Assembly (NCBI GenBank): GCA_002633005.1
Contig: NMRA01000049.1
Span: 974,011-1,038,010 of the forward strand
DNA length: 64,000 bases
Direction: 5' to 3'
From: Phoronis australis
Taxonomy: Eukaryota; Phoronida; Phoronidae
How positions within the stretch are numbered: the first letter of the stretch is position 1; each line of letters opens with the position of its first letter. A model generated the notes under the pieces. It did no database searches and was not told the origin of the DNA. It saw nothing but the letters and a program-made list of their open reading frames with translations. Of this stretch, positions 1-31,932 are shown in pieces. Both the position numbers and the translations under genes were made by a program.

Positions 1-330
1 AGGCCACTCTGAGGGTGAAGAAGATGGCTGACTTCTGTGGCGCCTCCTAGTGGCAGTGTTTTGCATCTATGGTTGTATACCCCACACCCTCTGCAAGATC
101 TTTATTAAATTTTGTAAGTGTATTTACGGGTGTATGATGTCTAAAACAGACAACGACGACATTTGGATAGAACTGACTTCCGCTGTGCTCCCTCTAGTGG
201 CAATTTTACTTTTTACATGGGATTTGCAACATCAGTGTGAAAGTGACATGAGAGATGTTCTGCTTGCTTGTGGAATGTTCTTTTCGTGTGAATTAGAGAC
301 ACATATTATATTTGGTTATTGAGTGCTTTG
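1..330 (+). repeat. Left-truncated copy of the 147-base-monomer repeat family
   Basis: The block opens with the monomer signature CCTCCTAGTGGCAG (about 46-59) and a second signature CCCTCTAGTGGCAATTTT about 145 bases later. The intervening text (poly-pyrimidine, a GATCTTTATTAAATTT stretch, then a GACGACGAC-rich stretch) matches the monomers seen at 17.2-20.7 kb and at 36.9-37.5 kb. No head sequence is present because the window starts inside the element. A 90-residue open frame here (50-322) is a shadow of the repeat. Confidence 0.7.
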
Positions 331-1390
331 AATAAATACAGTCATACAACTGAATTCGTTGTTTGATTGCTCTTTCTAATTCATCTGAAATATTTGGAAC
401 AAGTCATTCTACTTATATATTCTATTCTTGAAAATGAGTTGCAACAGTCTTCTTACATCTCTAACAAGTAAATTAACGCATCCAAGTTCTCCCAGTTCCA
501 TGACTCATTCTCTTTTTAAGTCATTGGTCTCTGGGATCGGCTGTGTTTTCAATCGGGAGGCAGGAGGGGGCGGTGTAGTTGAGTCATATTATAACTTAAC
601 TGCAGGGAAGGCTTTCATCAAGCGAGCATTCATGTGGCATCCAAATGAACACCCTGGCTCATGTTGATCCCCTGTTCAGTTTGTAAGCCAATGTAAAGTA
701 AGCATTATAAATGTCTTTTCACTTGCTAACAGCAGCTTCAGAGCTCTTTGACCTGTCCTGAATGAAAAGTTAGTGCTTAAAAAACCTTATTGCTGACCCA
801 TCTCTCCATACCAACATACTGTAACATACTAGAGCAGCAATTTGACCTGAGGTCATAAAGATGCTTTCACGCACCAGTGGTCATGGATGCTATCACAAAT
901 AGGGAAACCCATTTTGGCATTTTGGCCATCTTATTTTTGAAATCCTGTATGAACATCTGCTGTGCATGCACACTGATGTACATACAAGTGAGCTATATGG
1001 AACTGAATGATTAATGAGGTATCGTAAATGAGGAAAAAATTGTCCCCAGCTTCTAACACTTTTGAATAAGTGGATCTGGTGTATAGTGTACTGTCAAGAA
1101 GTGTCATGGTTGAACAGTTAGGAATACATGGGTGACTGATTGAGTAGGTGGTGATAATGAAGAGATTCCCAGTGTTCTCCACATTTTCTTGTTTCAAACT
1201 GTTTGTCAGCTCTTGCTAGGCATTTGAATGCCTTGTCCAGTTTGAATAAATAATGACAGGTTAAGAATAAAGGCATCAACATTAAATGCAGTGTCTTAAC
1301 TGTTAAGATTAATTTAGGCTTAACAACAACTGGACCTTGTCCATTCAAAATGAACAAACACAAGGTATAACAAGGTAGGTAAAGGTGTAA
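331..1390. other. Non-coding, nothing recognised
   Basis: AT-rich sequence between the repeat copy at the left edge and the first arm of the duplication. Short open frames on both strands lack splice-site support, composition change or recognisable motifs. It is presumably an intron of, or upstream of, the FoxJ2/3 gene, whose first coding exons are not in the window. Confidence 0.5.
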
Positions 1391-2575
1391 CTGGGACTAC
1401 AAGCTGGACTAAGAGAATGTTAGCAGCCATGTGCACGTTTGTTGACATTCAACTCTTTCTGTCATGTTTGTGTTTTCAGTTGTGGATGACACCACTTCCA
1501 TCTTTTTAAGGTCTGAATGAGTGCAGAAAGCTAGTCGTCTGCATAAGGATGTCTGTGGGCTGATTAAAGTCCTGCATGACTACCTGGGTACATCCATATC
1601 AGTGGGTTGGACCGTTGTCTCACCAGCACCTCCTAGTGAATTTTAGGTCACCCATTGTGTTTGTACACTAATTACTACTGAGCAATGTTCTTGTACTTTA
1701 TTGAGAAAGAAACTTGTAATCAGTCGCACACTCCATTGGCCATTTTCCTGTTGCCTTGTCTGTGACAAGACTTGCCTTATATTCATACATAGCCAGCCAG
1801 CTAGCTGTATGAAGACTATCGTCAAAATACAGCTTGGTACCGCTATGTGTTAATCTTCCTTAGACCCCGAAACTGCACACAGCCAAGGTAGTTCTGCTTG
1901 TCACCTTGCCGTGAAACCTGTATCAATATCTAGAGCTAAAGACCGGATGGGGTGCATGCAAAACCTGGAAATCAAACGACACTCAACTTGCCCGTTACAG
2001 CTGTTTAAGTGGAAAACAATCTAATAAACGTCATTTTCTTGCCTAACTTTTTGCGACATCTGTCTGGAGATGATGATAGCTTGGCAGCAGCAAAATTTCT
2101 TCTGAAATTCGGTTTGCTGGTATCAAAATTCTAAAAAAAACTTATAATGAAGTGAAACCAGTTCCAATAATTTGTTGTCACGTTTACGCAACCTCGTGAA
2201 AGAATGTCAACAGTTGATTGAAGAATCGGCAAAAAAAGAAACTGGCCAATTGGTGACGCGATATTTAATGCGCTAAAAGCTGACGCAGAAGATCGCTCCA
2301 CAACTTTAACTGCAGAATAACCAGAAAATGATATTATTTACTCAAATATGCATTTAGTTTTTAATTACACTAATTTTGTGTCATGTTTTATCTGGTCAGC
2401 TTTTTACCCACATCGCTGCAAAGCTGTATATTTAGTATACAGCTTTGCACCAAAGCTATTTCATACAGTACTGCTGTTGTGTTTAGATGTGTACTAGTAA
2501 TTGTCAAACTTTTTGATTTCACACATTGAGAAACAAATTATTTTTCTAGAAATTGGGGATTGTGTCTGATTTTTA
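1391..2575 (+). repeat. Direct duplication, copy 1 (probable alternative haplotype)
   Basis: This segment is repeated almost base for base at 2854-4006, starting with the same CTGGGACTACAAGCTGGACT and ending at GATTGTGTCTGATTTTT. The copies differ by scattered substitutions and small indels, including a 28-base palindromic insertion in this copy (around 2417-2449) and a change that breaks a short reading frame near 2270. Copy 1 is followed directly by the head of a dispersed element that copy 2 lacks. Confidence 0.9.
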
Positions 2576-2852
2576 TGCGCCCACATATTTATATGTGGAC
2601 GCATTATGCCGTCATCTCCGTCCGTCCGGGCGGCGTCCGTCCGGCGTCTGGCGTCCGGCGTCCGCTGCTCTATCTCCAAAACCTTTTGACATACGTTCAT
2701 GAAATTTGGCACATATGTTCCATTCATGAATGGGACGGCATGTGCGAACTTTCGGACGGATCCGAGTACCGGTGTGCCCCCTAGTGGCAATTTTAGTTTT
2801 TTACGCTTACCTTTGTATCTTCAAAAGTCCTGAACGGATTTTCATGAAATTT
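2575..2852 (+). mobile_element. Head of the GCGCCCACA-ended repeat element, cut by an N
   Basis: The element starts with an imperfect hairpin (ATGCGCCCACAT, loop, ATATGTGGACGCAT), then a CGTCCG/GGCGTC-rich tract, the phrase CTCTATCTCCAAAACC, and the first monomer signature CCCCCTAGTGGCAATTTT near 2780. It stops at the N at 2853. The related locus at 4006 continues without any such insert, so the left boundary is visible as an empty site. Mechanism and superfamily are unknown; no transposase is seen. Confidence 0.75.
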
Positions 2853-2853
2853 N
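2853..2853. other. Single-base N assembly join
   Basis: One ambiguous base separates the truncated repeat element from the second copy of the duplication. A one-base N exactly at the duplication boundary suggests an assembler or gap-closer joining two haplotype contigs rather than a biological tandem duplication. Confidence 0.8.
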
Positions 2854-4006
2854 CTGGGACTACAAGCTGGACTAAGAGAATGTTAGCAGCCATGTGCACG
2901 TTTGTTGACATTCAACTCTTTCTGTCATGTTTGTGTTTTCAGTTGTGGATGACACCACTTCCATCTTTTTAAGGTCTGAATGAGTGCAGAAAGCTAGTCG
3001 TCTGCATAAGGATGTCTGTGGGCTGATTAAAGTCCTGCATGACTACCTGGGTACATCCATATCAGTGGGTTGGACCGTTGTCTCACCAGCACCTCCTAGT
3101 GAATTTTAGGTCACCCATTGTGTTTGTACACTAATTACTACTGAGCAATGTTCTTGTACTTTATTGAGAAAGAAACTTGTAATCAGTCGCACACTCCATT
3201 GGCCATTTTCCTGTTGCCTTGTCTGTGACATGATTTGCCTTTCATACATAGCCAGCCAGCTAGCTGTATGAAGACTATCGTCAAAATACAGCTTGGTACC
3301 GCTATGTGTTAACCTTCCTTAGACCCCGAAACTGCACACAGCCAGGGTAGTTCTGCTTGTCACCTTGCCGTGAAACCTGTATCAATATCTAGAGCTAAAG
3401 ACCGGATGGGGTGCATGCAAAACCTGGAAATCAAACGACACTCAACTTTCCCGTTACAGCTGTTTAAGTGGAAAACAATCTAATAAACGTCATTTTCTTG
3501 CCTAACTTTTTGCGACATCTGTCTAGAGATGATGATAGCTTGGCAGCAGCAAAATTTCTTCGGAAATTCGGTTTGCTGGTATCAAAATTCTAAAAAAAAA
3601 CTTATAATGAAGTGAAACCAGTTCCAATAATTTGTTGTCACGTTTACGCAACCTCGTGAAAGAATGTCAACAGTTGATTGAAGAATCGGCAAAAAAAGAA
3701 ACTGGCCAATTGGTGACGCGATTTTTCATGGTGCCAAAAGCTGACGCAGAAGATCGCTCCACAACTTTAACTGCAGAAAGCCAGAAAATAATATTATTTA
3801 CTCAAATATGCATTTAGTTTTTAATGACACTAATTTTGTGTCATGTTTTATCTGGTCAGCTTTTTACCCACATCGCTGCAACCAAAGCTATTTCATACAG
3901 TACTGCTGTTGTGTTTAGATGTGTACTAGTAATTGTCAAACTTTTTGATTTCACACATTGAGAAACAAATTATTTTTCTAGAAATTGGGGATTGTGTCTG
4001 ATTTTT
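2854..4006 (+). repeat. Direct duplication, copy 2
   Basis: Second copy of 1391-2575. It lacks the 28-base palindrome and the element that follows copy 1. It runs without interruption into the sequence upstream of the first recognised FoxJ2/3 exon, so this copy is the one in natural continuity with the gene. Confidence 0.9.
3614..3817 (+). pseudogene. Short coding-like fragment, unidentified
   Basis: A reading frame without an ATG at its left end translates to a hydrophilic, helix-like stretch (LRNLVKECQQLIEES followed by KKETGQLV and DRSTTLTAESQ). In the other copy of the duplication, near 2262-2275, the same frame is broken by a small deletion and a stop. It has no recognisable family, and no splice sites clearly define an exon. 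It could be a decayed gene fragment or chance. Confidence 0.25.
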
Positions 4007-4129
4007 CAATTAAGCCACATTTTGGTTGCAGAAAACACCTGGGTGTCCTTTCATGTGGTAAAATGCTTTTTGAATCCAAAAATAAAGTAGAGTTTCCTTC
4101 TTTATTAGTTTCAGTATCACAAACTGTAG

Positions 4130-25019
<20,890 letters not shown>

Positions 25020-25432
25020 TGTCTGTATTAGCACCAGTCACTAAACTGTTTCATACACCATAGTATGACAAACATCAGCCATATTCCTCTTTAGAAGCAA
25101 GCATCATTTCCGTCCAGGGCACAATGATTATTTCTACATGTGAATTCTTTAGTATGTTTGAATGATTACTTGACTTTCTGCAGCCAGTGTCTTGATCATT
25201 AACTTGTTCTTGGCAAGATATGCCTGTAGCCTTTGTAAGCCTGCCACGACTGGTCAAAGTATGGAGTTCTGGTACCATGCTTGTCCATAACTGGTAGCAG
25301 CAGGGGCTCCATATAGTCGTGTGAATCGCCCTGTTAGTGAATGAAACTATCTTAATGATGCATCATGGAAGGTATTGACAGACAGCGCACGTGCTCTGAA
25401 TCATTCATTCTCTCTAGACCGTATATCCGTCC

Positions 25433-25438
25433 AATAAA
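25433..25438 (+). terminator. Candidate FoxJ2/3 polyadenylation signal
   Basis: AATAAA 414 bases after the stop codon. It is the first canonical hexamer downstream of the gene; use is inferred. Confidence 0.4.
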
Positions 25439-28400
25439 CAAGGAGTTATGAATCAACTCCCGTATAAAGTGGCCATGTAGGTAGTACTTATTTTTCTTCT
25501 GTTCTATTCCAAATGTTTAATTTTCGTGCTAATAATGTTAGATCTGCTTAAATTGGTTTGCTATTACAAAAACAAGTACTGCCGTTCCTTTGTGAACCCT
25601 GACTACAGTATAGACATTATAAAGGAAATGGCGTTAAAGTGTAACAATTTGGGAGGCTATGAAACAAACTGAAAGTGTGGGATTTCTGTGAGTATTTTGT
25701 CGTGATATGCAGGTGTTATACGCTTTTTTAGTGTGACATCATTTTAACGTTTTGGATCCAGTCAAATAATGTTAAAATGCTAAAATAAAGATTATCAATA
25801 ATAATTAGCCCAGATTTGTGTATCGCTGTTAATTACTAAGGCCTTGGAAAATTATTACCTGGCTATAGACCTGATCAATCTTAATCCTGCTCAACTCTCC
25901 AGTAATATACATTGAGTGGAACCGTTGTCGGACTACACCCCTTGTTCCAAGCAGGTAATTATGTAAAAAAATTCACGTGCTAAATTTTCCCTGTGGTTAC
26001 CTGAATGGCAAAAAATCCAAGACTTGCAAAAATTTTGAATGTGTGATGTGACTGCGCATTTCTATTCCTATTTGTGGGTCCAGATCGCGTCATAACATAG
26101 TGGCTGATGAGCCATCACTAAACAACTGAATAAGATAAAACCTTTAATTAAATTTCACTTATTTCTCATTATTTGAGTGCATCTAGATTGTTGATTGATA
26201 AAACGACGTTTCATTCAATTAATCTGCTGTTGCCTGTAATATTGAAAGAATGGCCATATCCTGAAATCCCACTGTACCCTCACAATGCTGTTCACTAGAG
26301 GGCTCTCATCCAACAGTTGTGCACTGATGCAATGTTAATCACTATTTTACAACAGAACTGTACTGTAACTATTGCACACTGCCGATACCAGAAAACGTGA
26401 TAAGCTGAGTGAAGCGATATAAACATTTAAAGGCCCAACTTTTGTAGTAGGAGTCTAATCATATGGTGTTTTTCTACCTCCACAAAAGACGAGAATTTCT
26501 TTCAAGATGTGACTATTCTTGTCTATAGTATATAATGGTGATCAGTGGTGGTCAGTTTTACTGCATATCTGGTCTGCATTTTGACAGGACAGTTCGTTTC
26601 AGTGTAGTTTTATGCTTTTGAAATATTTAAATGTGCTGGCACACTATATTTTATTATTGTACGTCATGATTTTAGATTGTCTTCTTTTTATTAGTGTGTG
26701 TTGAATATTTTTAAAAGAATTATTTGTCTTTGCTAAACTGTCCGTCTCATGGATTCTGTGGTGACTAGTTTCGAAGTGGTAATTTTACAAATTAGATTAT
26801 CGGAAATTCTTGTGAAGGAAAGATTAGAAATGTTGAACTGAATGATAGTTTGGTCTAATAAATATATGTGTTGTATTTTCAAAATTGTACATAAGCTAAT
26901 TGTAATCAAGATTACGGTTTTGTCAGGTTTTCCGTGAGATTAGTTTAGAGTGACTTCAACCTAACCACTCCTGCTTGCTGTTGATGTGGTGAAATACTTA
27001 AAAGTTTCATTGTCCTTTTTACTTAATGTTTAAACTATTGTGACTGTATTGAAGTTGTCTCCTGGTGATTTTTCTGCCATGTCATTCTGATTCAGCTCTG
27101 GACATTGTGGAATATTGAGAATATCAACGTGTGCAAAACAGTTGGTAATAGCAGTGATGGGGAAACACACTATCGTTTCTTGGTGCCCTTGAGTTTCTTC
27201 TGGAAGCAGTTAGTTTTGTCTTTTATTTATGTCCATCTAAGCTACTGACCAGTTTTAAAGTTTTCGATGTTACAGTAAATCTCGCATGAGTTGGATCCAT
27301 CCAAAGTATGATTTTGTGCGGAGATTCTTTTTGTGTGAATGCCAGAGTGCACGATGGACTAAGAATAACCGTTTTGTGCAGCTTTGTCCCAATCGAGGGA
27401 AGATCCGACTTACACACCTCCAACTTATGCAGGTTTACTGTATGACTGTGTTTTTCTAAAGTTTCTTGATTTGTGATAAGTCTTTTTGAAGTGAGTACTG
27501 TTGGTATTTGGACTTGTCTAGTTGTATACAAACTTTCACAGAACTGGCTTTATTAGAAAATAACTTGAAGTCAAGAGTAAACATTTTTGACAAACAAGCG
27601 CTAGGCCTGGAGTCTGGGTAAAATATTGGCTCAGTTCAATTGAATTAGTCACAGAATCTATAACTATAACTACCGCACTGTTGTAACCTCACACTGCTTG
27701 CAGTAGGCTGCACAGTTGAAGTATGATAGCTTAGTATGGTTTTTCGTCTCTAGAGGGCCCTTTTGCCCAAGTTAAACATGACAGACTTTGATCCAGTTAA
27801 TTTGCTTTGCCTATTCTATTTGAATCAGGTAGGAACTTCTCATTGAAACTGTTGCTACTTCAGAAGATCTTTTTATGTGCTTTAATAATATTTTAGTGGG
27901 ATATCTTCTACTAATAGCAATACCAATGCCTTTGTGCTGTGCACAATTCCTTGATGGAAAGTTTCTTCATTTTTGCCAAAGTGTAATTGCTCTTGTGTGA
28001 GAAAAATTTGAACAACGCATTCTGAAATATTGGTTAAGAATTGTTGAAGCGATGGGCGTACTAGTGTATTTCAGGTATCATTCGTTTATCCCTTCAAGTC
28101 TTATGTTTTCGTCCCAAAAATTGTTTGTGTACTAGGTAGGGTAGGCCCATTCTTTGTTCATACATTTAACTTTTGCGGAATAAAAGTTATTTACAAAATT
28201 TGTTGCTCTTGAACAAAACATAGACGTGGAATCACTATTTCTGTTGTTTTCATTATGTTGATGGAGACGTGAGTGATAGGTATTAGAAAGAAAGGGGTCA
28301 AGAAAAATCTACGAATGTGTTGCACTAAATTTAATTATGAATATTAAAAAAACGCATATAAAATGAACAAGGTCGGCATGCTTGACCGGATTGCATTAAA

Positions 28401-28663
28401 GTGGGTGCTAAACAATTCACAAATTAATACTCTTGGCATAGCTGCGATGCTGAAGAAAACCTATTCGCGAATTTCTCTTATAATGTATAGATTTTAAAAA
28501 TTCAAAGACGGCTACTATTTATTTTTCAGTTTTAAAAATATCCATGTTGGTCGTTTTGCCTTACGTATTGTTAGTGTTTACACTTTGAAACTCGTACGCT
28601 AAACATGCGTTTTGGTTTACGACCGTAATCATCGAATCCAAGCCAAGGAATTACTAATGTAGC

Positions 28664-28688
28664 TCAGTTCAATCCGTGACGGCGCCAC
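28664..28688 (-). other. tRNA-3'-end-like segment; possible retroelement primer-binding site
   Basis: On the plus strand TTCAATCCGTGACGGCGCCA is followed by CCA. This has the spacing of a tRNA 3' end: a 7-base T loop, 5-base T stem, 7-base acceptor strand, discriminator A, then CCA. No matching 5' acceptor strand occurs within 80 bases, so it is not a tRNA gene. On the minus strand it begins TGGTGGCGCC, like the primer-binding site of an LTR retroelement. The supposed LTR would lie in or beyond the N gap, so this remains a guess. Confidence 0.25.
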
Positions 28689-28908
28689 CAAGCCTTTGAT
28701 GTGACAAGAACTTCGCTGGGGTAAACTGTGCATGCTTTCTCGTCCACAATTGCCTGCATGTCCTCTATAAGATTTCCCTAATGTGCTGGTCACAATAATG
28801 TCACGCATGATGCGTTTAAATCGCTTGAGCAACGTTTCCATTTGTCCGTAATGCGAAAATTGTAAATGCGTACTCTGTACTGTGTGAAGCGATTGGATAT
28901 CGGGGGGG

Positions 28909-29658
28909 NNNNNNNNNNNNNNNNNNNNNNNNNNNNNNNNNNNNNNNNNNNNNNNNNNNNNNNNNNNNNNNNNNNNNNNNNNNNNNNNNNNNNNNNNNNN
29001 NNNNNNNNNNNNNNNNNNNNNNNNNNNNNNNNNNNNNNNNNNNNNNNNNNNNNNNNNNNNNNNNNNNNNNNNNNNNNNNNNNNNNNNNNNNNNNNNNNNN
29101 NNNNNNNNNNNNNNNNNNNNNNNNNNNNNNNNNNNNNNNNNNNNNNNNNNNNNNNNNNNNNNNNNNNNNNNNNNNNNNNNNNNNNNNNNNNNNNNNNNNN
29201 NNNNNNNNNNNNNNNNNNNNNNNNNNNNNNNNNNNNNNNNNNNNNNNNNNNNNNNNNNNNNNNNNNNNNNNNNNNNNNNNNNNNNNNNNNNNNNNNNNNN
29301 NNNNNNNNNNNNNNNNNNNNNNNNNNNNNNNNNNNNNNNNNNNNNNNNNNNNNNNNNNNNNNNNNNNNNNNNNNNNNNNNNNNNNNNNNNNNNNNNNNNN
29401 NNNNNNNNNNNNNNNNNNNNNNNNNNNNNNNNNNNNNNNNNNNNNNNNNNNNNNNNNNNNNNNNNNNNNNNNNNNNNNNNNNNNNNNNNNNNNNNNNNNN
29501 NNNNNNNNNNNNNNNNNNNNNNNNNNNNNNNNNNNNNNNNNNNNNNNNNNNNNNNNNNNNNNNNNNNNNNNNNNNNNNNNNNNNNNNNNNNNNNNNNNNN
29601 NNNNNNNNNNNNNNNNNNNNNNNNNNNNNNNNNNNNNNNNNNNNNNNNNNNNNNNNNN
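28909..29658. other. Assembly gap (750 N)
   Basis: Run of 750 N preceded by a seven-G run. Long apparent open frames across it on both strands are artefacts of untranslated N. Confidence 1.
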
Positions 29659-31233
29659 ATAAAGTCCAAAAACAGAATTTTCTATTGTCGTTCAAGTTGA
29701 TGAAATAAATTCACTGGGATTTCTCGTACACTCTATATACAAAAATAACAATTAATATCACTTACACCAATTGTGCTGCAGAAAACTAAGAAGTTTAACA
29801 CAATTTCAGCACGCAATATGTGACCAGCGCAGATCAAGAAATTCATCACAAACACCTTAGATTTCTGCTACTAAAAATTAACAACACCTTAAGTTGGGAG
29901 TATCGTACCTCGTAATACAATACCAACAAATTATCTATAACACGGTGGTGTTTCAGTGTCTTCAATTTAAAGAACTCTCCGTCACATCTCACTGTAAAAC
30001 TATGATTGCAGAATTAATTCTACCACATCTTCACTGCTGACTCACAGAAATTGTGCACTTATAGTCACATCGGCCACAACAAATATAGTGCCCACGTAAA
30101 AAAAAATAAATACCGTAGCACACTTTGTATGTTTAAAACTTTTACAAAATTGTGAACTGTGTGATTCCACTCAATTAATATTACTCAGAAAAACATATAG
30201 GCCTATAGCACCAGTCAAGTACTTATTACTTACCCTTGATATCAAATTGGCGCGACAAGACGTTTCAAGTTCCTATATGCCGTAAGATGAAGGAGATTTT
30301 ATTGACAGTATTTATTTAGAGGTTATATCACTTGCTTTTCCGCCGGCATTTATTTCAACTATATAAAGCACGCACTCAGTGCTGTAGTGGGGCATCATAG
30401 GCGAACTAGGCCGCGCGCAGCCAACCACCTTTTGGCATTTGAACGTAGCGCCCACGCCGTACTTAAAGTTACGTTCAGTGCTCAATGTGATACGGTCGTG
30501 GGCTTTGAGCGCCTACGTTACCTCCAGTTCAGTTTACCACTACAGCGGCGCTGCGCGAACCTGTTGTTGGCAAAACTGTCGATTGCCGAGTAGTTTTTTG
30601 ATAAAAATAATTTATGCAATAGAGTCTAGAGAGTCAGACTTTACATTGAATGGCACAATTGTTTTCGCGTAGGAAACCCCGCGTTTTTGGCTTACACACA
30701 TAAACTAAAAACAACTTTCCCATCAAGTTTTCGGAACAAAATAAAGCTCCCTGCCGCCCGGTAACCCTAGTCGATAACTCCGAGTCCTCATGGCAAAAGT
30801 TTCAGAGCGGAAAATTTTGAAAACTCCTTTCAAGTTGGCTAAACGGTGGGGCGCAAAGAGTCTTTGTGACCACGCAGCCACACTGACAGGGAATGACACG
30901 GCAAAATGACTATTAGACAAAGACCACTCACCAAGGACCCCAATGTCCAATTTATAAGATAGGGAGTATGAGTCTTTTAGTTGATTCGTATCCTGCTTTA
31001 TATTAGAATTATGTATATTTGTGTAGCCAATGCCAAACTGATGTGCTGAGGATTCCTTCATTCCTTCTGAATTATAACCTATGAGCGGCGCAGCCGATTG
31101 AAATAAAAACTGTTACTTCCATAGACATCTAATGAGTGTATGGTTACGTTCTTCCCAGCCCCCAAAACGTCAACGACTGCTGCAAGTTGTGGGTCGTACT
31201 GCGCATGCCTAAACCTACCGGATAAGGTTAAAC
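29659..31233. other. Intergenic DNA with a GC-rich block
   Basis: AT-rich to about 30340, then a block to about 30600 with many CpG and GCGC sites. A TATA-like box TATATAAA at 30360-30367 stands before it. Two short open frames overlap in the block (30387-30593 and 30439-30672) without recognisable motifs. Part of the segment 30720-31233 should be the EMC7 promoter and 5' UTR. Confidence 0.5.
30360..30367 (+). promoter_or_regulatory. Possible TATA box of an unidentified transcript or LTR
   Basis: TATATAAA followed after about 30 bases by a CpG-rich transcribed-looking block that contains an inverted repeat (CGCCCACGCCGT near 30450 against ACGGTCGTGGGC near 30492). It is 870 bases before EMC7, too far for its core promoter. 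An LTR promoter is equally possible. Confidence 0.2.
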
Positions 31234-31932
31234 ATGGAGTTAAAAGAATTAGTGAAGATTGCTGTAGTATATTTATGCAGTTTTTTACTTGTTATAGCCA
31301 AACTTGCTGATGCAAGTAGCGAAGAACCGTTGTTCGCGATCGAAGGAAAAGTAGCGCTGCCACATCAAGCAGACCAAGCGTGGCATTCGAACACAAGAGT
31401 GCTTGTTGATGGAGGGAGATTTCTTGGGTTCTTGCGAAACGACGGGAGTTTCGCGATTCAGAATGTGCCGTCTGGTAGTTACGTTGTGGAAGTAGCAAAC
31501 CCAACTCACATTTACGATCCAGTTCGCGTAGACATCACGTCTAAAGGAAAAACAAGGGCGAGAAAAGTGAACAACTTAGTTGGAAGTGGATCAAAACCGG
31601 AAATTCTCCCTTATCCCCTCAAACTGAAATCTCGTGGCGCGGCTGCATACTTTCAAATTAGGGAAGAATGGAGAATTACAGATTTGTTAAAGAATCCCAT
31701 GGTGTTAATGATGGTTTTGCCCCTTGTTGTTATAGTTATACTACCGAAGATGATGAACATGCAAGATCCTGACACTCAAAAAGATATGCAGCAACAAATG
31801 AACTTGTTCAACACTGCCAACAAGCCAAACTTTGACTTATCAGAAATGTTTACGAATGTATTTGGTGGTGGAAGTTCACAAAAAAGCAAACCCTCGAAAT
31901 CAAGTGGAAAGATAAGAAAAAGAACTTCGTGA
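31234..31932 (+). CDS. EMC7: ER membrane protein complex subunit 7 (EMC7), intronless
   Basis: A complete 232-residue protein in one uninterrupted exon. The ATG has a favourable context (AACATGG). Residues 1-27 form a signal peptide with hydrophobic core VVYLCSFLLVIAKL, ending ADASS. Residues 30-135 are the lumenal beta-sandwich of the EMC7 family, with FLRNDGSFAIQNVPSGSYVV and HIYDPVRVD diagnostic. Residues 155-174 (PMVLMMVLPLVVIVIL) are the single transmembrane helix, followed by a cytosolic Gln/Met-rich and Lys/Ser-rich tail. The EMC inserts and stabilises membrane proteins at the endoplasmic reticulum. Length is close to that of human EMC7 (242). Human EMC7 is split by introns, so the intronless state is notable, but no poly-A tract or flanking duplication proves a retrocopy. 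An AATAAA overlaps the stop codon (31932-31937). Confidence 0.95.
   Translation: MELKELVKIAVVYLCSFLLVIAKLADASSEEPLFAIEGKVALPHQADQAWHSNTRVLVDGGRFLGFLRNDGSFAIQNVPSGSYVVEVANPTHIYDPVRVDITSKGKTRARKVNNLVGSGSKPEILPYPLKLKSRGAAAYFQIREEWRITDLLKNPMVLMMVLPLVVIVILPKMMNMQDPDTQKDMQQQMNLFNTANKPNFDLSEMFTNVFGGGSSQKSKPSKSSGKIRKRTS

Larger units (their letters stand above)
25020..28908. other. FoxJ2/3 3' UTR and intergenic DNA
   Basis: The FoxJ2/3 stop at 25019 is followed by AT-rich DNA. The first clear polyadenylation signal is AATAAA at 25433-25438; others follow (for example near 25785), so the 3' UTR may be several hundred bases. No coding exon or RNA gene was recognised up to the N gap. Confidence 0.6.

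Noticed and set aside
28629-29708. Three long open frames of 280-346 codons
   Set aside because: They consist almost entirely of the 750-base N gap; only short ends are real sequence and show no motifs.
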